From NCBI GenBank assembly GCA_030141605.1, contig JAQGDQ010000129.1, positions 111,281 to 175,280 of the forward strand: a DNA stretch of 64,000 bases, given 5' to 3'. The notes beneath the pieces are model-generated. The model made no database searches and was not told the origin of the DNA. It worked only from the letters and a program-made list of their open reading frames with translations. A program made the position numbers and the translations under genes. This stretch comes from Tubiluchus corallicola. Its lineage: Eukaryota; Priapulida; Priapulimorpha; Priapulimorphida; Tubiluchidae. Positions 36,424 to 47,669 of the stretch are shown piece by piece. Position 1 is the first letter of the stretch. Each line of letters opens with the position of its first letter.

Positions 36424-36640
36424 TGGGCGTTGGATATAGCTAAGTGGTCACAATGTGTGTTCAGCGACTGCTGTTAACAACACTGTGCCTGGTTAGCAAA
36501 TGACCGCCTGGAAAATTTTCTTTATGTGGCTTCGTCTACTACACTGCCACTAGATGTTACTCCCATTGAGAGAGGAAAACACTCATGCCACTTCAGTGTA
36601 TCATCTTAGAGGATTACCACTAGTAATGAGTAAGATTCCA
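36424..36640 (+). repeat. Composite tRNA/5S-like SINE, copy 2
   Basis: ATATAGCTAAGTGGTCACAA at about 36433 is an A-box-like word. CTGTTAACAACACTGTGCC, then TGGTTAGCAAATGACCGCCTGG (about 36469-36511), matches the 3' half of 5S rRNA with the GGATGGG segment deleted. The head aligns with the copy at 17212. From about 36516 the tail forms one arm of an inverted repeat with 36732-36840. Confidence 0.55.
36516..36627 (+). repeat. Inverted repeat, left arm
   Basis: About 110 bp that pair with the reverse complement of 36732-36840. The matching core includes CACTGCCACTAG, then GAGGRAAAAYRCTCATGCC (allowing mismatches) and CTCATGCCACTTCAGTGT. Confidence 0.75.
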
Positions 36641-36714
36641 GTCTTGTCACAACCAATAACATCACAAATAGGCCGTATAGTTGGATGTCAGAACGCGACA
36701 TTCAGTGTGCCAAA

Positions 36715-36880
36715 TAAATAAATAAATAAATTATTAATGGCAATCCTCCAAAATGAAACACTGAAGTGGCATGAGCATTTTCCTCCCTCAACGAGAGTGG
36801 CACCTAGTGGCAGTGTGGCGGATGAAGTCATACAAGAAAAAAGTGGTATAAATAAATAAGTAAATAAATAAATAACTAAC
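36715..36880 (-). repeat. Inverted repeat right arm flanked by AAAT tracts
   Basis: ACACTGAAGTGGCATGAG with CTAGTGGCAGTG (36732-36840) is the reverse complement of the left arm, with roughly 15 percent mismatch. (AAAT)n tracts lie on both sides (36715-36731 and 36849-36874). It is probably an antisense copy of the same SINE tail. The loop between the arms is about 105 bp. Confidence 0.7.
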
Positions 36881-36882
36881 AG

Positions 36883-37117
36883 TGAAAGTATTAAAACACA
36901 GCACACTGATGAAAATAATAATCAGTATAAGAGAAAGCTTTTCAGCGATATTACGTCTTGTGAGGCTAGGCGAGAGACAAGCGAGTCTCCCCAATGGCTT
37001 CTCTCTGGCTTCCCGCCTGCGCTAAAAGAAATGCTTTGGCTTCACGCAGCTGCACTCCACAGACTTGAGGCAAAACATTCTGTTGATGCGGAGGTAGATC
37101 CCAACTTCAGCAGCTGA
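36883..37117 (+). CDS. Candidate 3' coding exon (78 codons)
   Basis: AACTAACAG (AG at 36881-36882) precedes an open frame of 77 codons that ends with TGA. It contains RKLFSDITSCEARRETSESP, PPALKEMLWLHAAALHRLEA and KHSVDAEVDPNFSS. Base composition is clearly less AT-rich than the flanks, and alternative frames are broken. The polypyrimidine tract is poor, so the acceptor is uncertain. Two TGA codons follow in tandem, and the same frame then stays open for 28 more codons to a TAG that abuts a strong GTAAGT donor near 37207. I do not recognise the product. It may be a host exon or a transposon relic. Confidence 0.35.
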
Positions 37118-37209
37118 TGAACGATTTTGCTAGATCTACAGGTAAACATACCTGAGGGACCGAAAGAGGTTCATATCTTAAACAAAAGAACCGTAAGGAC
37201 GAAGTAGGT

Positions 37210-38875
37210 AAGTTTTTCGTTTTCTTAGTACTGCAATAAATACCTGCAGTTATTTGATTGATTAGCTAGTTTGTTACTATTGGCTAGGTTGTACCTGATA
37301 CTATAATGACAAAAAATAGCAATCCTTTTTGTAGTCTAAATTCACGAATGGGCGTTACTCACATTAAAGCTTTAATTTTAGGTTTTAAAATAAAATGATG
37401 TAACTTTGATGAAGCAACAGTTTTCTAAATGAGGTTCAAGGAGTAGAGCATCTAGATTAATTAAACAAATTGTATACATAATATACTCTGGTGTGTTTCT
37501 TGTATTATATTGTCTTATGTGGGCATGAGTCTGAAATAAAATAAATAATAGATTTTAAGCATAATTATAATACACTTACTTTTTAACGCAATTTGAATTT
37601 AAATTTCAGCTAAATCCTTTATCGCATATACTACTCAAACAGACAGTATGAAAAAGTAATTTAGTTACTCAGCAATATTGTCCCTTCAGTAAGCATCATA
37701 CTCATTTGGATAGGACTCTTTGAGCATCTCCTAGCATAATCTGCGGTTATCTACTTAGTATCTACTTAGTCCAGTCTGGGACGCTCATTCACAGTCATGT
37801 TATCAGAATAATGAAATAGTTAATTATATTAATTAATTAATTAATATCTCAATGTCAGCTTATTCGCTATGTTTTTACATGAAAAACTAGAAAAAATACA
37901 AAACAAGTATTTTGGAGGACTTGTATGCTTTCCTTTCCACACATAATTGTCAAGACGCCACATAATTTGCTTCCATTCTCATCATTATAAGCTCATTTAC
38001 TACTTTGATTTTAATATATAGCTACGAAGAAAAAACTAGTAAGTACGCTGGCAAAACATTTTTACGCACACTGTTGATTGCAACAATAATCCATTGCATT
38101 AAATTCAAAAATATTGGAAGACCTATTGATTTGTCATATTTGTCACAATTCGCAAATCATCAATCTATCAACCTCATCCTTAACCTAACATAAAATTTAA
38201 TCCTAACTCTATCAAATTCCAAAAGCTCAAAATTAGTCAGTGAGCAAAACTGCAATGTGCTGATGGTGCAAGTAGTATATCTGACAAATTGTGATAAAAA
38301 CAACAGTCATCACCATGAGCGTAGCCATTTCTATGAGTAAGCTCAGGTGCGATGCATTTCATTAAACCTAATTATGTTAAATTCTTACTGATAATATGAT
38401 TTGTGAATGCGCATTATAAGTAATTGGCACGCTTCATTTCATCCTCTCATTACACCTGTGACAATTTTATTTTTATGTACAAGCAACACAAGATACCTTA
38501 GCACCACATTGTTGTTGTTTTCGCATTGTGTAATTGTTATTTTGTCAACGGTACTAATAATAATGGTATTTTTTATAGATGCAGAATGACTGTTTATAAA
38601 TTCAGTTTTTTCCTCGAGCCTAAATTAAGAACGGCAAATATATGTGGAAATCTTTACAAGAGTTTTTCTCTTAACTACAATCTCACTCGCTTTAAGAAGA
38701 ATGTTAACAAATATTTTCCATCACTAGTACTTTAGTTGCAATTATTCTGTATTTCTGTATTCGTGCCTCTACTTTTCTGCTTCCACGAATGCACCTAAAG
38801 TCCGGTATACGTTCATGAAGTGAAAATTACACAAACCGATTACAAAGAGTTCTAATTGATTTACGACAAAATCAC
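37210..38875. other. Non-coding stretch
   Basis: AT-rich. A TTAATTAATTAA run lies at 37830-37845. No gene or repeat recognised. Confidence 0.4.
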
Positions 38876-38877
38876 AT

Positions 38878-38967
38878 CAATCAGTCGGTCGGTTGATCGG
38901 TCGGTCACTCGCTCGCTCGGTTATTCGGTTCGTCGGTAGATCGATCAATCAGTCAATTAGTTAATCA
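38878..38967. repeat. Imperfect (TCGG/TCAA)n tetranucleotide tract
   Basis: TCGG units with CTCG, GATC and TCAA variants over about 90 bp. Confidence 0.8.
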
Positions 38968-38969
38968 GC

Positions 38970-41360
38970 CTAAAAACTAATTCTTATTGCCATCAACTAT
39001 GCCAGCATCACTTAAAAAATAGCCTGAGTTCCTCCAGTCTTCTTTTTAAATGGATTTATAAAATTAATTATTGTAATTACTTACTAGGCCTGTAGTTTTC
39101 TTGCTTATTACGCTAGTCTTTCAGAAACTATGGACGATTATATATAATCTAAAAAACGATTTGACTTACAGCAACAAACACAAAAATACCTTAACCATAT
39201 GGCTCTTAGGAGAAAAGTATTATAAATTTATCGCTCGATGAAATATTTTTACCTTTTTTATTGACTAAGAGCGTGTAGATAAATTTCGAGTCATCATAAA
39301 TTGTGGGTCACGTCTTTTAAGCTAAAAATTATTTTAAACCATCGTATATATGGACTTGTCATTTAGAAAACATTAGAATTAATCAAGCGATAAAATCTTA
39401 ATAAATAGGGTGTAATTTATCCGTCCTTCAAACGAGTCAAATTGTTTAAACGCTACGTGATTTCCACAGCGCACATTCCAAGGTTACAAAATTGATGACA
39501 GTGCTAATGTTTTTTATACCATTATCACCTTAAAGCGCATAGTTACATGTCTAAGTAAGGTTGTGTTTAAAAAAACTAGCCAAAGGTTGATTATAATATC
39601 GTGTGATTTGCTATTTGATAGCATATTTTATCGAACACCATTATATAAAGAATGTGTCAACAGCAAAAAAGATAACTTAAAAACAAGATCGATTATATCA
39701 TCAGAGACATTTGCCAGAGACAAAATCTTCTCACAGGAATATAGTGGCTCGAGTGTATATATCACTAATTCACGTCATAAAGGAATATTTGACACATTAT
39801 TGCATTATACAGAGCAGTAGTATTAAATTGCATATAGATTTTATATATTCTATAATCAATTCTTAATATGAAAGGCTGATTCCAGAAGAACTACCATAAT
39901 TTTATTTCGAAGCGTTAACAGCCTAATTACGATGCGTTAAGTCATCAGGAAGCGTAAGCCTGACGCTTAATATAACCATTTTTGTAAAACGTTTACTGAA
40001 AGTGTCGCAGGAAATAGCACTTATTGAGAAAATATTTGAAAGAAGATCTTGTTGAAGTTTTTGCACGGAATTCTGAAGTTTGCGAAACAGCAGAGAAAAA
40101 AGGAAGCCCCGCGTCAGACATTTGGACAAGCTGATGATTTGCTGAATGATTTGTACGCGAAGGTTGCATATTAGAGAAATATTTATTGCTAATTAACAAA
40201 TGTACGAAATAGTTTACGACCCAATTTGCGTTGTAAGCTTGAAAGACTATTAATAGGAATGTAACAGTTTATAAAAGTAAAGCTGTCATAAATAGTTAAT
40301 TTATGACGTGCAGATTGCTAAAGTATTATAAAACTCAAAGGAAATTGTTTCTTATATTTGCAAGCATAGTATAAATTCCCAGGCAGTAACCTCAATGTCA
40401 ACGGAGAAAGCTCGTTAATACTTTGTTTATAGAGTGTTGAAATATGCGCATGATTGCTGCTAGCGTTTCCACTACTGCTCCAATACATCCATGTCATCAT
40501 CACCATCATCAACATCATTATTATCGTCATCATCATCATCAGGCTAAGAAATTAATGAAACTACAAACGGTACAATAGATTTGTTAAAGAACCGCACAAG
40601 ATCTTTAAAAGCACTGATTGGCCAAGAGATCGATGAAGGAGCCCGAGTGAAGATAGAGAACATGGTAGAAATGGGACAAAATGTTTTTTTCAAGAAAGCT
40701 TGGAAAAATTTAATTATTTTATATTTTTAAGCAAAGAAAGCGTTAAAAATTTTTCCAGCAGAGGTGATAGTACGTTCTAAATACCTGTTGGATTTTTGTT
40801 GATGCTTTTATGTAACTAGATCTGTTATAAGGTTCTAAATTTTCACTCACATTCACTACCGATGACTCTGATTAAAGCTTAAAAATACTAAAATCCTTAT
40901 TATTTCCGCGCAAACACGGTGGCGGCTAAACTTGCGTGAATTATGTTCATTAAGATAATGATAAATCCTGTGCTATACGTTATATGTTATTAGCCCAGTA
41001 ATTATAGTGGAGAGTGCACTCAGAATAGGTAGCGCGTGTATGAAACACTCGAGAGTCATTCAGTCATATGCGGTTATTGACCAGGGGATACAAAGAACTA
41101 CAGGCTGACCGTAGTATAGTAACTATAACTCAGCATCACAACTTTTGTATTTTTAGTATTATTATTATTACAAGCAAATTGTGTAACGCGGTACAAGCAG
41201 CGTGTAACATTAGCAACAATACCAGCAACGCCATTAGCATAATATCACTGGGAATTGATGGTTGCGTGAAATGATACACAGTGTTATATACAAATTTATG
41301 TGCCCGTTGTGATTGATGCATTAAAATATTCCTAATTGGGTTGCAAAACCAACTAACTGC
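38970..41360. other. Non-coding stretch
   Basis: No supported gene. 40495-40540 is a short ATC tract. 40570-40700 reads in one frame as a polar 43-codon segment (starting about LLKNRTRSLKALIGQEIDEG) and in another as RFVKEPHKIF-like. Either could be a transposon relic, but neither is convincing. Confidence 0.35.
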
Positions 41361-41363
41361 CTG

Positions 41364-41492
41364 ACTGATTAAATGATTGACTGACTGACTGACTGATTGA
41401 CTGACTGACTGACTGACTGACTGACTGACTGACTGACTGACTGACTGACTGACTGACTGACTGACTGACTGACTGACTGACTGACTGATTGA
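41364..41492. repeat. (CTGA)n microsatellite
   Basis: About 30 GACT/CTGA units, nearly perfect. Confidence 0.97.
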
Positions 41493-41499
41493 CAGACTT

Positions 41500-42240
41500 G
41501 CTACCTGGCTGGCTGATTGGCTAGCTAAAGTGCTTATTTGTTATTAGACATTCAGTGACTACAGAAGCTCTTGTTTCGTATATTAGCCAGACGGGTAATG
41601 TTTTGCTAACAACAACTCCAGTTTTCTGGTATAAGCAGTAGGAGCTAATATGAATCCATCTTTCTTAAAAGACCCCAGGAATCAGGACAGTCATTAAGAG
41701 ATACAAACTGAGCAACCTAGACTGAACAACCGCTACCTTGTTTGCTACTGTGTGTATCCCAAGACATGCTTTACATAAACTAATCACTCAAGTACTTTGT
41801 TTACGTTTGCTTAGTTCACCCGAATTTTTGAAATTCCTTTAAAAAACTTCTGGCGTAGTCGCAGTGTGCTCATGTTTACTGGCTTGTCAAATAGAAGGTG
41901 GTTGCTTACCTTCGAGTTAAAATATTTCATATGTTTCAATTTAAAATTCCTGTCAATAATAATCAAACAATCACTTTAAATCGCATATCTAGGACATAAG
42001 CCATCATTTCAAGCTAACCTAAAAAGACCAGGTGACGAAAATTTTCTCTCGGAGTCATTATAACTATACCATTAATAAATCGGCCGCATGCTTTGCATCG
42101 CTTTATTTTATTCTGACAACATTACCTCCTAATCATGCTTTCAAATCAGTTAAGTTTCTAAAATTTACAGAGATTATAACATCGCAATTCCGCGCTTATT
42201 ACCTGTAGTATAAATTTTCACACACAGTAATCAAATAACA
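41500..42240. other. Non-coding stretch
   Basis: No supported gene or recognised repeat. Confidence 0.35.
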
Positions 42241-42245
42241 GTCAA

Positions 42246-42402
<157 letters not shown>

Positions 42403-42409
42403 TAATGGC

Positions 42410-43560
42410 AGTGGTAGTGGCACTATGAATACAATGACACTTTTTGTAAGCGCTAGTCATGGATTTATTACGAAAAGAATTTAGCTCTAAACTTTAAAAT
42501 GAACTGCATATTACCTGTAAGGTTAGATGGCCTATTGTGTTTACATGGCTTCAATGGCGGATGTGAATTTCCTGGTTTCCATTAACCTCCCATTAGCAGC
42601 GTTGTAAACTTTGCGTGAATACCCAAGCAGATTCTGTAAAGACAGATAATGTCATATACATTACTCCTGACAAGCCTTATCACTTTATAAATGAATTTGT
42701 AAGGTAGTTTCAAGTTATAGTCAGTGTAATATTCTTGATGAATAGTATTCTAAAAACTTAAGTGACCTAGTCTCTACAAAATTTTCCTAGTGAATAAAAT
42801 TTAGTCTATAACCTAAGTGTTAGTAGTACGAAGCTTCAAGGCTCATGCAGTCTACTCAAAAAAATTGTACAGCTAGCAGTCCTAGTTTCTGTTCGGCTTT
42901 ACAACTTCCAGCAGCAGAAATGGCCTATCAGCCGCTACTTCTATCAAGGTCTTATTCATTGCTGCTAGTCATTGAAACAGCCTAAATAGCTCTCCGCATC
43001 GTTTTAGCAGGGACCTACATGCTAATTAGATCGGAATCGTACAATCATTCTTTTTAAATCAAAGCTGTCTACTGTACAGGCATTAGGGTGTGCGTATAGT
43101 GTGCAAGCCAAAAAACAGCCAGTATAACTGTTTGCTCATAACAGGGCCTTGCAACTGGTCAGAATAAATATAGCACAAGTCAGAACAATTTCATCAGGGT
43201 TCTTCCAGATACAAAGACCGTTTTATTCTATCCTCCGCGAATTTGTAATCTAATGGAACCTGTTAATAGATGTTTGTCCTGTCACTTTTAATTAGAAATT
43301 ATTATTCCTATTTTCGTCGATTACCAAAAGTGTGCTAGTTGCCATTTTGCACTCTCAGTAGAGCAGTTTATATAGAAGTTTCTTCATTATATAGAGGCCT
43401 GCGTTAGCAAGTATTCGCCGATTTTTTTTACGGATTTGTGATCACAGTTTAGGTACATAAATCCTGTAATTTTTCTGTTTTATTCCATGTTTATAATTGA
43501 CGTCATGATTTTTCGTTTACTTTTTTATGTTGTCATGTAAAAATAAAATTTGTCGTCCAT
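42410..43560. other. Non-coding stretch, possibly ending in a retroelement tail
   Basis: No gene is supported. It ends with AATAAA-containing sequence and an (AAAT)n run (43564-43584), a common 3' signature of SINEs and LINEs. Confidence 0.35.
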
Positions 43561-43563
43561 TTC

Positions 43564-43584
43564 AAAATAAATAAATAAATAAAA
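43564..43584 (+). repeat. (AAAT)n run, possible retroelement tail
   Basis: AAATAAATAAATAAATAAAAA follows an AAAATAAAATTTG word by about 25 bp. Confidence 0.6.
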
Positions 43585-43829
43585 ACCAGGCTGAAAATAC
43601 GCAACTTTTAGATATATAATGTACACTTGTACAGTACTTTGATATTTCTATCAACGTCACCGTATATCCAGTCCGGTTCCAAGTACTTACTCGCATTGTC
43701 GTCATTGTTCTTGGCATAAAATCTACTGTAACCACTGCATTAGCTCACACAAGACGGACCAAATTTTAGACAGCTAGTTGTGATTATGAAAAAATTGTTT
43801 ACGTTAATACTTCGCTTAAAGGGCAAGAC

Positions 43830-44350
43830 AACGTTCTTCCTAAATCACGCTCAAAAAATTCGTCTGGAAATTTTTTATCGCTTGCCTGCTGTCTCATCAC
43901 ATATAGAGTTTGCGTTAACAGTAACGCTGTGTAAAATTAGTAAACAAACTCTCGCGATGATCGTTAGGTGCAGTCATTTGAAGTTAACAGTAAGCCAAAT
44001 GAAACAAGTTTAGGTAGCATAGTGTAATGTTTGCAAAAATAATCAGAGCATTCGTAGCACATTCTTCACTAACTAAGCAAAAGACTAAATTACTTTACAC
44101 TGTCAAGATCAATTATGTGTTTGTCGGGTGAATCAGTGGTGCACGCTGTGATGGTGATTCAGTGTCCTTTTACCACATGGAGTCTAGTGGGGTGCGGTCG
44201 AACATTTTAAATTATTAAGAATTTTTCTTTTTCAATTACATTACAGTTTTTCAAACAGATAAACGTAATACTAAGTAACATAACTTCGTATGAGAAGTTC
44301 TTTACCATATACTTTAACATTCCCTTTTCTTCCCCTGTAATTAAACTGTG
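43830..44350 (+). repeat. Dispersed repeat family X, copy 3
   Basis: This is the most complete copy. It contains the GAGTTTGCGTTAACAGTAAC block (43916), the ATCAGAGCATT to AAATTACTTTA block (44042-44100), the GAACATTTTAAATTATTAAG block (44202) and the pyrimidine-rich end near 44325. Sequence absent from the copy at 3060 includes 43945-44030 and 44150-44200. The 77-codon frames inside are not genes. Confidence 0.6.
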
Positions 44351-44481
44351 GTGCGTTGGTGCTGCAATGGTGCGCAGTAACTTCGGTACTACACAGTATG
44401 TTTGGTACAAGCAAATTTCCTCGATTTCCTGTTGAAACATTTATTTATACTGCGATACAGAAATGCTACCTTTTTCATTTA

Positions 44482-44645
44482 GTACGAAATTTTCCACTAC
44501 CAAACTTTCTTAATACAAAATTTTCTTCGTACCATATTTTCCTGGTACCAAACATTCCCTCGTACCAAACATTTTCCTAGGACCAAAAATTTCTTGCATT
44601 TAAAAATCACAGTACCAAATTTCCTGGTACCGAACTTTCGTACGT
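44482..44645 (+). repeat. Degenerate ~16-bp satellite (word GTACCAAA)
   Basis: About ten units, each GTACCAAA or a variant (ATACAAAA, GGACCAAA, GTACCGAA) followed by an ATTTTCCTG-like stretch, with a period of 15-18 bp. It has the same architecture as the arrays at 28-30 kb. The two 74-100 codon frames over it are artefacts. Confidence 0.8.
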
Positions 44646-44809
44646 TCGCTGTTCCTTTCCTACAAAAGGTCCGCAGGTGACTGCCGGCCAGTCCAGCAAA
44701 TACATATTTTGTTGTAATTTGACGTCGCGCATCTGCTTTTGGCAAGCAACATTTTAATCCGTTACAATCCCTTTTCCGAGTTTTGTTTCGTAAAAGCAAC
44801 GATCAAACG

Positions 44810-46420
44810 ACGACGAAATCATGGCAAAAAGAAAATTGCGGCAATTATTCTCGAATAAAGCCTGCCTTGTCTACAGCGAATGTAAAAGCAGCGTTTAAGG
44901 TTGCATGTTTTGTTATCATTTGAACAACAAACACTGTCAAAACTTGAAGATATGATTGCGACTTTGGTATCGTCTCCTCTGAATTAGCATTTAAGCATTT
45001 TCAGTAAAATATGACTGCAATTACTAATAACCTTAAGCAGCTAGATAAACATTTACTTTTTAGAATTGAAAAATATTTTTCTAGTCTGTTTCACTGCTTA
45101 AATTCGCAAAAATGGTCATTTAATTGTTTTAGTTACCTGGTATTATGCATTTATCATGAGATATGAGATATATGCTCGGCTTGACCGTGAACGCGTATCA
45201 ACCCTGAAAACGCCACACAGTCCAAACGCCACGCAGTATAGTTGCTGAGACTTATTAAGACAACTAACCACTTGGATTACACAGTAGAAAATCTCAAATG
45301 TAATAGCACATAGCAGTGTCACCGCATCTTTCTTATCCTGAAACACATTTTTTGTCTCCATTGACTGGAACCCCGTTGCTATGGCGATGACAGTAACGTT
45401 AAAAATGGGGTGCAAAATCAACCCGGCACGAGGTTCTTCGATATCAGCTGAATTACAGCGGAAAATCAGAGTACCACTTGAATCACAGAGACTTTCTCAA
45501 TGCAAAATGCCCGACTTGCCATTAGATTGGTCTTTAAAACTCTTGAGATCGGTAAAGAAGGTAGCAAAAAAAGGAAAGTCTATTAGTGCAGTAGCTCGTT
45601 TCGATCTAATTTGACTAAAAGAATCGCCCGAAGTTTTTGTTCATTTATACCAATTTTCAAACATTTTGCTTTGTTAAAAATATGAAAATGTAAAATGTAC
45701 AATAACTACTGGCACACGTTGTACAATAAACAGTTATCTACACACCACTTAGTTTAATAAAAAAAGGCATTAAATGTTTACGTTTTTTACTAATTTTGTA
45801 TGGCATGTATGCGTGTGCGCCTTTTTTTATTTCTTATTTTTCTTATTTTATTTTAAAATTTCTTATTTTTTCATTATATTGCTAGTTGTTAGTATTTAGT
45901 TATTATTGGGTTGCTCGTTTGCGAATAACTCCATAAAGTGGTTCATTTCGCCAAGTTGTTGTTCTCGTTTTCATGCTCGTTCATGCAATACAAAACTGTC
46001 GTCTAGTCATTATCAGGCAAACAACATGTACTAAATATTTCTCAAAATTTGGATTGCATAGCAACTGTAAACGCGTATTTATAATCTCTTAATAGTTAGC
46101 TTATTACTATCATTTCAGCAGAATTTTTTATTATCGTCATAATCGTCATGCCCTGGAACGTGACTACTAGGCAGACGAAAAATTTATTTCGGTCTGATGT
46201 ATTCGACGGTTAAGTATGGTTTCAACAAGAAAAATTCTCCGAATAGATAACGTCGACCATGGCTCGATATTGCGCGCTACTAGCAGACGCTTTTAACATA
46301 AAGAGAAAGAGGGAAAGGAGGGAATGAGACAAATAGAGTGATTGGAGAGAGTGAGACATAAAAAAGAAACAGAGGAAGGAGACATAAACGGAAAAAGCGA
46401 AAAAGAAAAGAAAGACAGAG
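44810..46420. other. Non-coding stretch with minor ORFs
   Basis: ATG at 44821 in good context opens only 20 codons (MAKRKLRQLFSNKACLVYSE...). A 77-codon frame at 45381-45614 contains LRSVKKVAKKGKSISAVARF and is basic, but has no recognisable motif or splice context. Neither is called as a gene. Confidence 0.3.
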
Positions 46421-46430
46421 AAAGAGATTA

Positions 46431-46484
46431 TTATTATTATTATTATTATTATTGTTCTTGTTGTTATTATTATTATTATTATTA

Positions 46485-46549
<65 letters not shown>

Positions 46550-46550
46550 T

Positions 46551-46641
<91 letters not shown>
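46431..46641. repeat. (TTA)n microsatellite
   Basis: About 70 TTA units with a few TTG and TTAG interruptions. It is followed by a short (TA)n run (46656-46670). Confidence 0.97.
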
Positions 46642-46642
<1 letters not shown>

Positions 46643-46718
46643 AACTCTTTACTTATATATATATATATATAATAATTACATATGTACATGCCTATGCCAT
46701 TATTTGCAGAATGAGAGA

Positions 46719-46723
<5 letters not shown>

Positions 46724-46787
<64 letters not shown>

Positions 46788-46818
46788 AGAGAGAGGGAGA
46801 GGAGAGAGAAAGAGTGAG
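46724..46818. repeat. (GA)n microsatellite
   Basis: A pure GA tract to about 46784, then GGGA-interrupted. Confidence 0.97.
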
Positions 46819-46819
46819 A

Positions 46820-47390
46820 GAATGAAAGGAACGGTAGCACTTTTCTGACAATGGTAAATGTTCTAAACTGTTCCTGGCAATTGGCTAGAAAAAAAATAAA
46901 TAAGTGCGTACCCAATGTTTCAAATTCCAGACTCGTTATCTAGTACTTCTACTAATAACACAATTTTACATACATCGATTCCCGAAATCGAATAACACCA
47001 ACAAATCAAAAGCGACAAACCTCAGGTTTAGCTACAATAAAGACTCATGACACTTTTTGCAACTTTCACACTCTAACTGTCTCCTGGGAAGTTTTCCAAC
47101 CAGCGGGTAGTTCTGGAACACAATTTGTCTGAATAGGGCAGACATAATAGTTTGTGTTGCAGGAAAATGGTCGTCCCATTTGAGGTAACAATAAATTCAG
47201 TTCATTCTCTGAACATTTCCAGGAATGAAAAAGCTGAGTCAATACTTTATATTATCCCAGTACATAGTGCACCAACTACATTATCAATAACACGAAATTT
47301 TCGAGTGTAACAACTCATGGCTGCAATGGCTTCTGTCCGTAATTATGACATATGTTTCAACTTTATCAACAACTATTCTAATTGGTCTGG
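46820..47390. other. Non-coding stretch
   Basis: No gene or repeat recognised. Confidence 0.3.
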
Positions 47391-47393
47391 TAA

Positions 47394-47663
47394 ACCTGGC
47401 AGAGCACAAAACCTGGACAATTAAATTGGACAAAACCTGGGCAAACTAAATTCTTGGCTGTTGCCACTCCTGCGGAGGAACCAGTTGAGTCACGAAACCG
47501 AGTAAAGCATGACAGCAATTTGTGGAAAGCGTTGCATTGCCGCCAAATACAACTGATATTGCTCCAGGCATTTTACAGACTTGAAATAAAGTACAGGCAG
47601 AAACGCATGATCTTCATCAATAGAATCGTCAGAGTAATAAGACGCAAATGGGGCCACAAATGA
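47394..47663 (+). CDS. Candidate coding exon or ORF (89 codons)
   Basis: The frame is open from a TAA at 47391 to a TGA. It encodes two copies of a KPGQ-containing peptide (KPGQLNWT and KPGQTKFL), then PAEEPVESRNRVKHDSNLWK and a basic C-terminus (RIVRVIRRKWGHK). An acceptor-like ACCTGGCAG ends at about 47401. Composition is less AT-rich than the flanks. No family is recognised, and a relic or chance frame remains possible. Confidence 0.25.
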   Translation, partial: TWQSTKPGQLNWTKPGQTKFLAVATPAEEPVESRNRVKHDSNLWKALHCRQIQLILLQAFYRLEIKYRQKRMIFINRIVRVIRRKWGHK

Positions 47664-47669
47664 TTAATT

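Noticed and set aside
38165-38215. CCTTAACCTAACAT-like words resembling telomeric repeat
   Set aside because: Only two or three imperfect matches; not a telomere array.
46342-46851. 121-168 codon frames of Tyr, Ile and Leu followed by Arg-Glu
   Set aside because: Artefact of TTA and GA microsatellites.
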